A stretch of 64,000 bases of DNA from Acidaminococcus sp. (GTDB taxonomy: Bacteria > Bacillota > Negativicutes > Acidaminococcales > Acidaminococcaceae): the NCBI GenBank assembly GCA_022482815.1, contig JAKVOM010000001.1:1694946-1758945 (forward strand), read 5' to 3'. Positions 62,127 through 64,000 of this stretch are shown piece after piece (within the stretch, counting starts at the first letter, position 1; each line of letters opens with the position of its first letter). The notes under the pieces were generated by a model that saw nothing but the letters and a program-made list of their open reading frames with translations, was not told the origin of the DNA and made no database searches. The translations under genes and the position numbers were made by a program.

Positions 62127-62186
62127 TAGCTGAAAGCTATGAGATATGGGTAGTCATGGCCTCTGGATCAAAAACCACGACTCATC

Positions 62187-63119
62187 TCACCAATTTTCTT
62201 TTTTGGGGAACAGTTCGGCCAGGAGAGCTTGGACAGCATGGCGTTTTTGATGAAGATACTGCGTCAGACGCCGTTTGAACAGAGTAATTTCATAACGGCG
62301 CAGTTTTTCATTTTCTCTTTCTGTTGCAAGATATACATCATATGTAGGGTTTGTACCGCCAAGACATGCAACTGCGCAGGATTCGCCCTTTGCCTTTTGG
62401 TCCATCAAGAAACAGACTGGTGCAAAGAACCAGTAGTCTTTTTTCATGAGACTCCAGGCAAATTGGTAGGAGTCCACTGCATATGTGGGAGAAACACCTT
62501 CCGGTACATAGCGCTGGTACCATTTGCGAAAACTGTAGCCGCTGTTGATATAAATCATTTTTTCCATATTAAGTTCCACCGGAGTCAGAACTTTTTTGTG
62601 GTGGATTGGTTTGGCACTTAAGATTAGCAGCGGCTCGGTGTAAATGAGTTTCGTATTAATGCCGTTTGTCAGACGTTCCTCAAGGCACATGCCTACATCA
62701 ATATCACTCATTTGCAGTTCTTCATAAATCGTCGGGGTGTGAGTAGTCCGGATATTGATGTTCCACTTTCTGGTATCTGATCCGAGCTGCAGAAAGAAAT
62801 CCCGGAGCAGGAAATTATTAATGCTGTTTGTACTTCCGACTTTAATATCCAGCGTATCTTTATGGCTGGCAAAATTTTCCAGCGCCGTGTCCGTATTCAT
62901 CCAGGCCTGAGCCAGCGGCAAAAAGCGCCTGCCATTCGTGGTCAGCATGGTTTGTCTTGAACCTTTGCTGCGTTGAATCAGCGTTGTGTTCAGCTTTTTT
63001 TCCAATAATTTCAAACGGTAGCTGACAGTCGCCTGGGAGACAAAGAGAAGACGAGACGCCTTGCTGACATTCTGGACTTTGGCGACAATAAGGAAGGTTT
63101 CGATTAGCTCTTTTTCCAC
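62187..63119 (-). CDS. LysR-family transcriptional regulator (second)
   Basis: 310 residues. The N-terminal ELIETFLIVAKVQNVSKASR and LLFVSQATVSYRLKLLEKKL (20 residues each) form the LysR helix-turn-helix; IKVGSTNSINNFLLRDFFLQ opens the ligand domain. It is divergent from the HMGL-like aldolase at 63395, mirroring the arrangement at 32434/33621, though the two regulators are only distantly similar. A dyad at 63269-63291 in the shared gap is the likely operator. Confidence 0.9.
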   Translation of the reverse strand: MEKELIETFLIVAKVQNVSKASRLLFVSQATVSYRLKLLEKKLNTTLIQRSKGSRQTMLTTNGRRFLPLAQAWMNTDTALENFASHKDTLDIKVGSTNSINNFLLRDFFLQLGSDTRKWNINIRTTHTPTIYEELQMSDIDVGMCLEERLTNGINTKLIYTEPLLILSAKPIHHKKVLTPVELNMEKMIYINSGYSFRKWYQRYVPEGVSPTYAVDSYQFAWSLMKKDYWFFAPVCFLMDQKAKGESCAVACLGGTNPTYDVYLATERENEKLRRYEITLFKRRLTQYLHQKRHAVQALLAELFPKKENW

Positions 63120-63268
63120 GGCAGACCCTCGCTTTGACTGCTAAATTATTAAAAGTATTGATATCTCCATCATCATACCACTGATAATTCAAACTTACAA
63201 TTCTTTTCTGAAAATTAAAATCCCGATAAATAGGGGGTTAGAGATGTTGCTCGTAAACAAAAAAATTT

Positions 63269-63291
63269 AAATATTAATCTGCTTAATATTT
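63269..63291. promoter_or_regulatory. Inverted repeat between the second LysR gene and the aldolase
   Basis: AAATATTAA-TCTGC-TTAATATTT, a perfect 9-bp dyad with 5-base centre, is the size expected of a LysR operator. The rest of 63120-63394 is AT-rich with no gene. Confidence 0.55.
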
Positions 63292-63394
63292 TTGCGATTC
63301 GATATTTGTTTTTTATTTCTTTAAAGACCTTGTAAACTCTGAAATATAGAAATTGTTAGACAAGTGCGACGATGTTTTGGAGGAGGTTTTGATA

Positions 63395-64000
63395 ATGAAA
63401 ATCATGGATTGCACGCTTCGTGATGGAGCTAATGTAGTAGGTGCCGGTTTTTCTAAAGAATTGACACGCCTGATGCTGCAAGGTCTCGTTGAAAGTCATA
63501 TTGATACGATCGAAATGGGACACTGCACTGGTCTGGGCAGCATGAAACATGGCGGCAAGGTTGCTCCCGTTACCGATGAAGAATATTTAGATGTCATGGC
63601 GCCTTTTGCGAAGAAAGCACACATTGGTATGTTCCAGTCTGCTGCTAATGCTGATGAAGAACTCATTGCCCTGGCTAAGGAAAAAGGACTTTCTTTTCTG
63701 CGTGTCGGCATCAATGCCAGCGATGGGAAAAAGGCAGAAAAGGCCGTGAAAATGGTTCGCAAGGCTGGCTTGGAAGCTAAGTTCAGCCTGATGAAAGCGT
63801 ATGTTTCTACACCGGAAGAATTGGCCGAAGAAGCCAAGATGTTGGAATCCTTCGGCGCTCAGGCGATTACAATTATGGACTCGGCCGGGTACATGTTCCC
63901 GGATCAGGCGGCTGCTTACACAGAAGCGATGGTCAAAGCAGTTTCCGTTCCTGTCGGATTCCACGGTCACAGCAATATGGGACTTGCCATTGCCAACGCC
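63395..64000 (+). CDS. HMGL-like (DmpG-related) aldolase, 5' part
   Basis: The frame is open to the window end (202 codons seen). MKIMDCTLRDGANVVGAGFS opens it, almost the same as the aldolase at 37116. ITIMDSAGYMFPDQ and VGFHGHSNMGLAIANA give the central and metal-binding motifs. GGAGGAGG lies nine bases before the ATG. The TIM-barrel HMGL fold and the R-D and H-x-H residues point to metal-dependent aldol cleavage releasing pyruvate (inference). Downstream partners lie outside the window. Confidence 0.82.
   Translation, partial: MKIMDCTLRDGANVVGAGFSKELTRLMLQGLVESHIDTIEMGHCTGLGSMKHGGKVAPVTDEEYLDVMAPFAKKAHIGMFQSAANADEELIALAKEKGLSFLRVGINASDGKKAEKAVKMVRKAGLEAKFSLMKAYVSTPEELAEEAKMLESFGAQAITIMDSAGYMFPDQAAAYTEAMVKAVSVPVGFHGHSNMGLAIANA

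Overview
The window looks like a Negativicutes genome, most probably Acidaminococcus or a close relative. It combines Firmicutes-type features (rnmV-rsmA pair, CIRCE-controlled groESL, a leucine T-box, strong AGGAGG ribosome binding sites) with an outer-membrane autotransporter that only makes sense in a cell with two membranes. Glutamate/dicarboxylate symporters, NfnAB, alanine dehydrogenase and D-hydroxyacid dehydrogenases fit an amino-acid-fermenting anaerobe. The genus is an inference. No rRNA or tRNA gene was recognised.

Layout. 1-5.5 kb: housekeeping (rnmV end, rsmA, groES-groEL, tpx). 6.2-9.3 kb: AbgT-type transporter and an amidohydrolase. 9.3-13 kb: two complete insertion sequences, ISL3 and IS110, both sitting inside intergenic repeats. 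13.3-17.5 kb: a 1380-residue autotransporter. 18-19.1 kb: a Fur/PerR-type regulator and a small unknown gene. 20-25 kb (minus strand): leuA-leuC-leuD-leuB behind a T-box leader. 25.9-28.3 kb (minus): nfnA-nfnB. 28.8-31.7 kb: alanine dehydrogenase and GltS behind a leader with an intrinsic terminator. 32.4-39.1 kb: a LysR regulator divergent from a catabolic locus (two D-hydroxyacid dehydrogenases, an RraA-like aldolase, a GltS-like symporter, an HMGL-type aldolase) whose two promoters are near-copies of each other. 39.2-54.3 kb: an accessory island with McrBC, a phage/plasmid-like replication module with a DnaA box and iteron-like repeats, a sigma-like/XRE/amidase/DUF1659/DUF2922/YvrJ set, a DpnII-type restriction-modification operon, and a nuclease-like gene split by an IS256 element. 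54.4-64 kb: small unknown and secreted proteins, a GntR-Na+ symporter-cytosolic gamma-glutamyltransferase unit, a nitroreductase, and a second LysR/HMGL-aldolase pair cut by the window end.

Intergenic space is unusual. Most gaps between operons carry a mosaic of short palindromic repeats. Separately, a roughly 290-nt element occurs three times, each starting within 10 nt of a stop codon and in the same orientation as the preceding gene. Its copies differ in sequence but keep the same helices through paired substitutions, so it behaves like a structured RNA family. I do not recognise it, and I consider it the best candidate for something undescribed. One copy is interrupted by the ISL3 element with an intact 8-bp target duplication.
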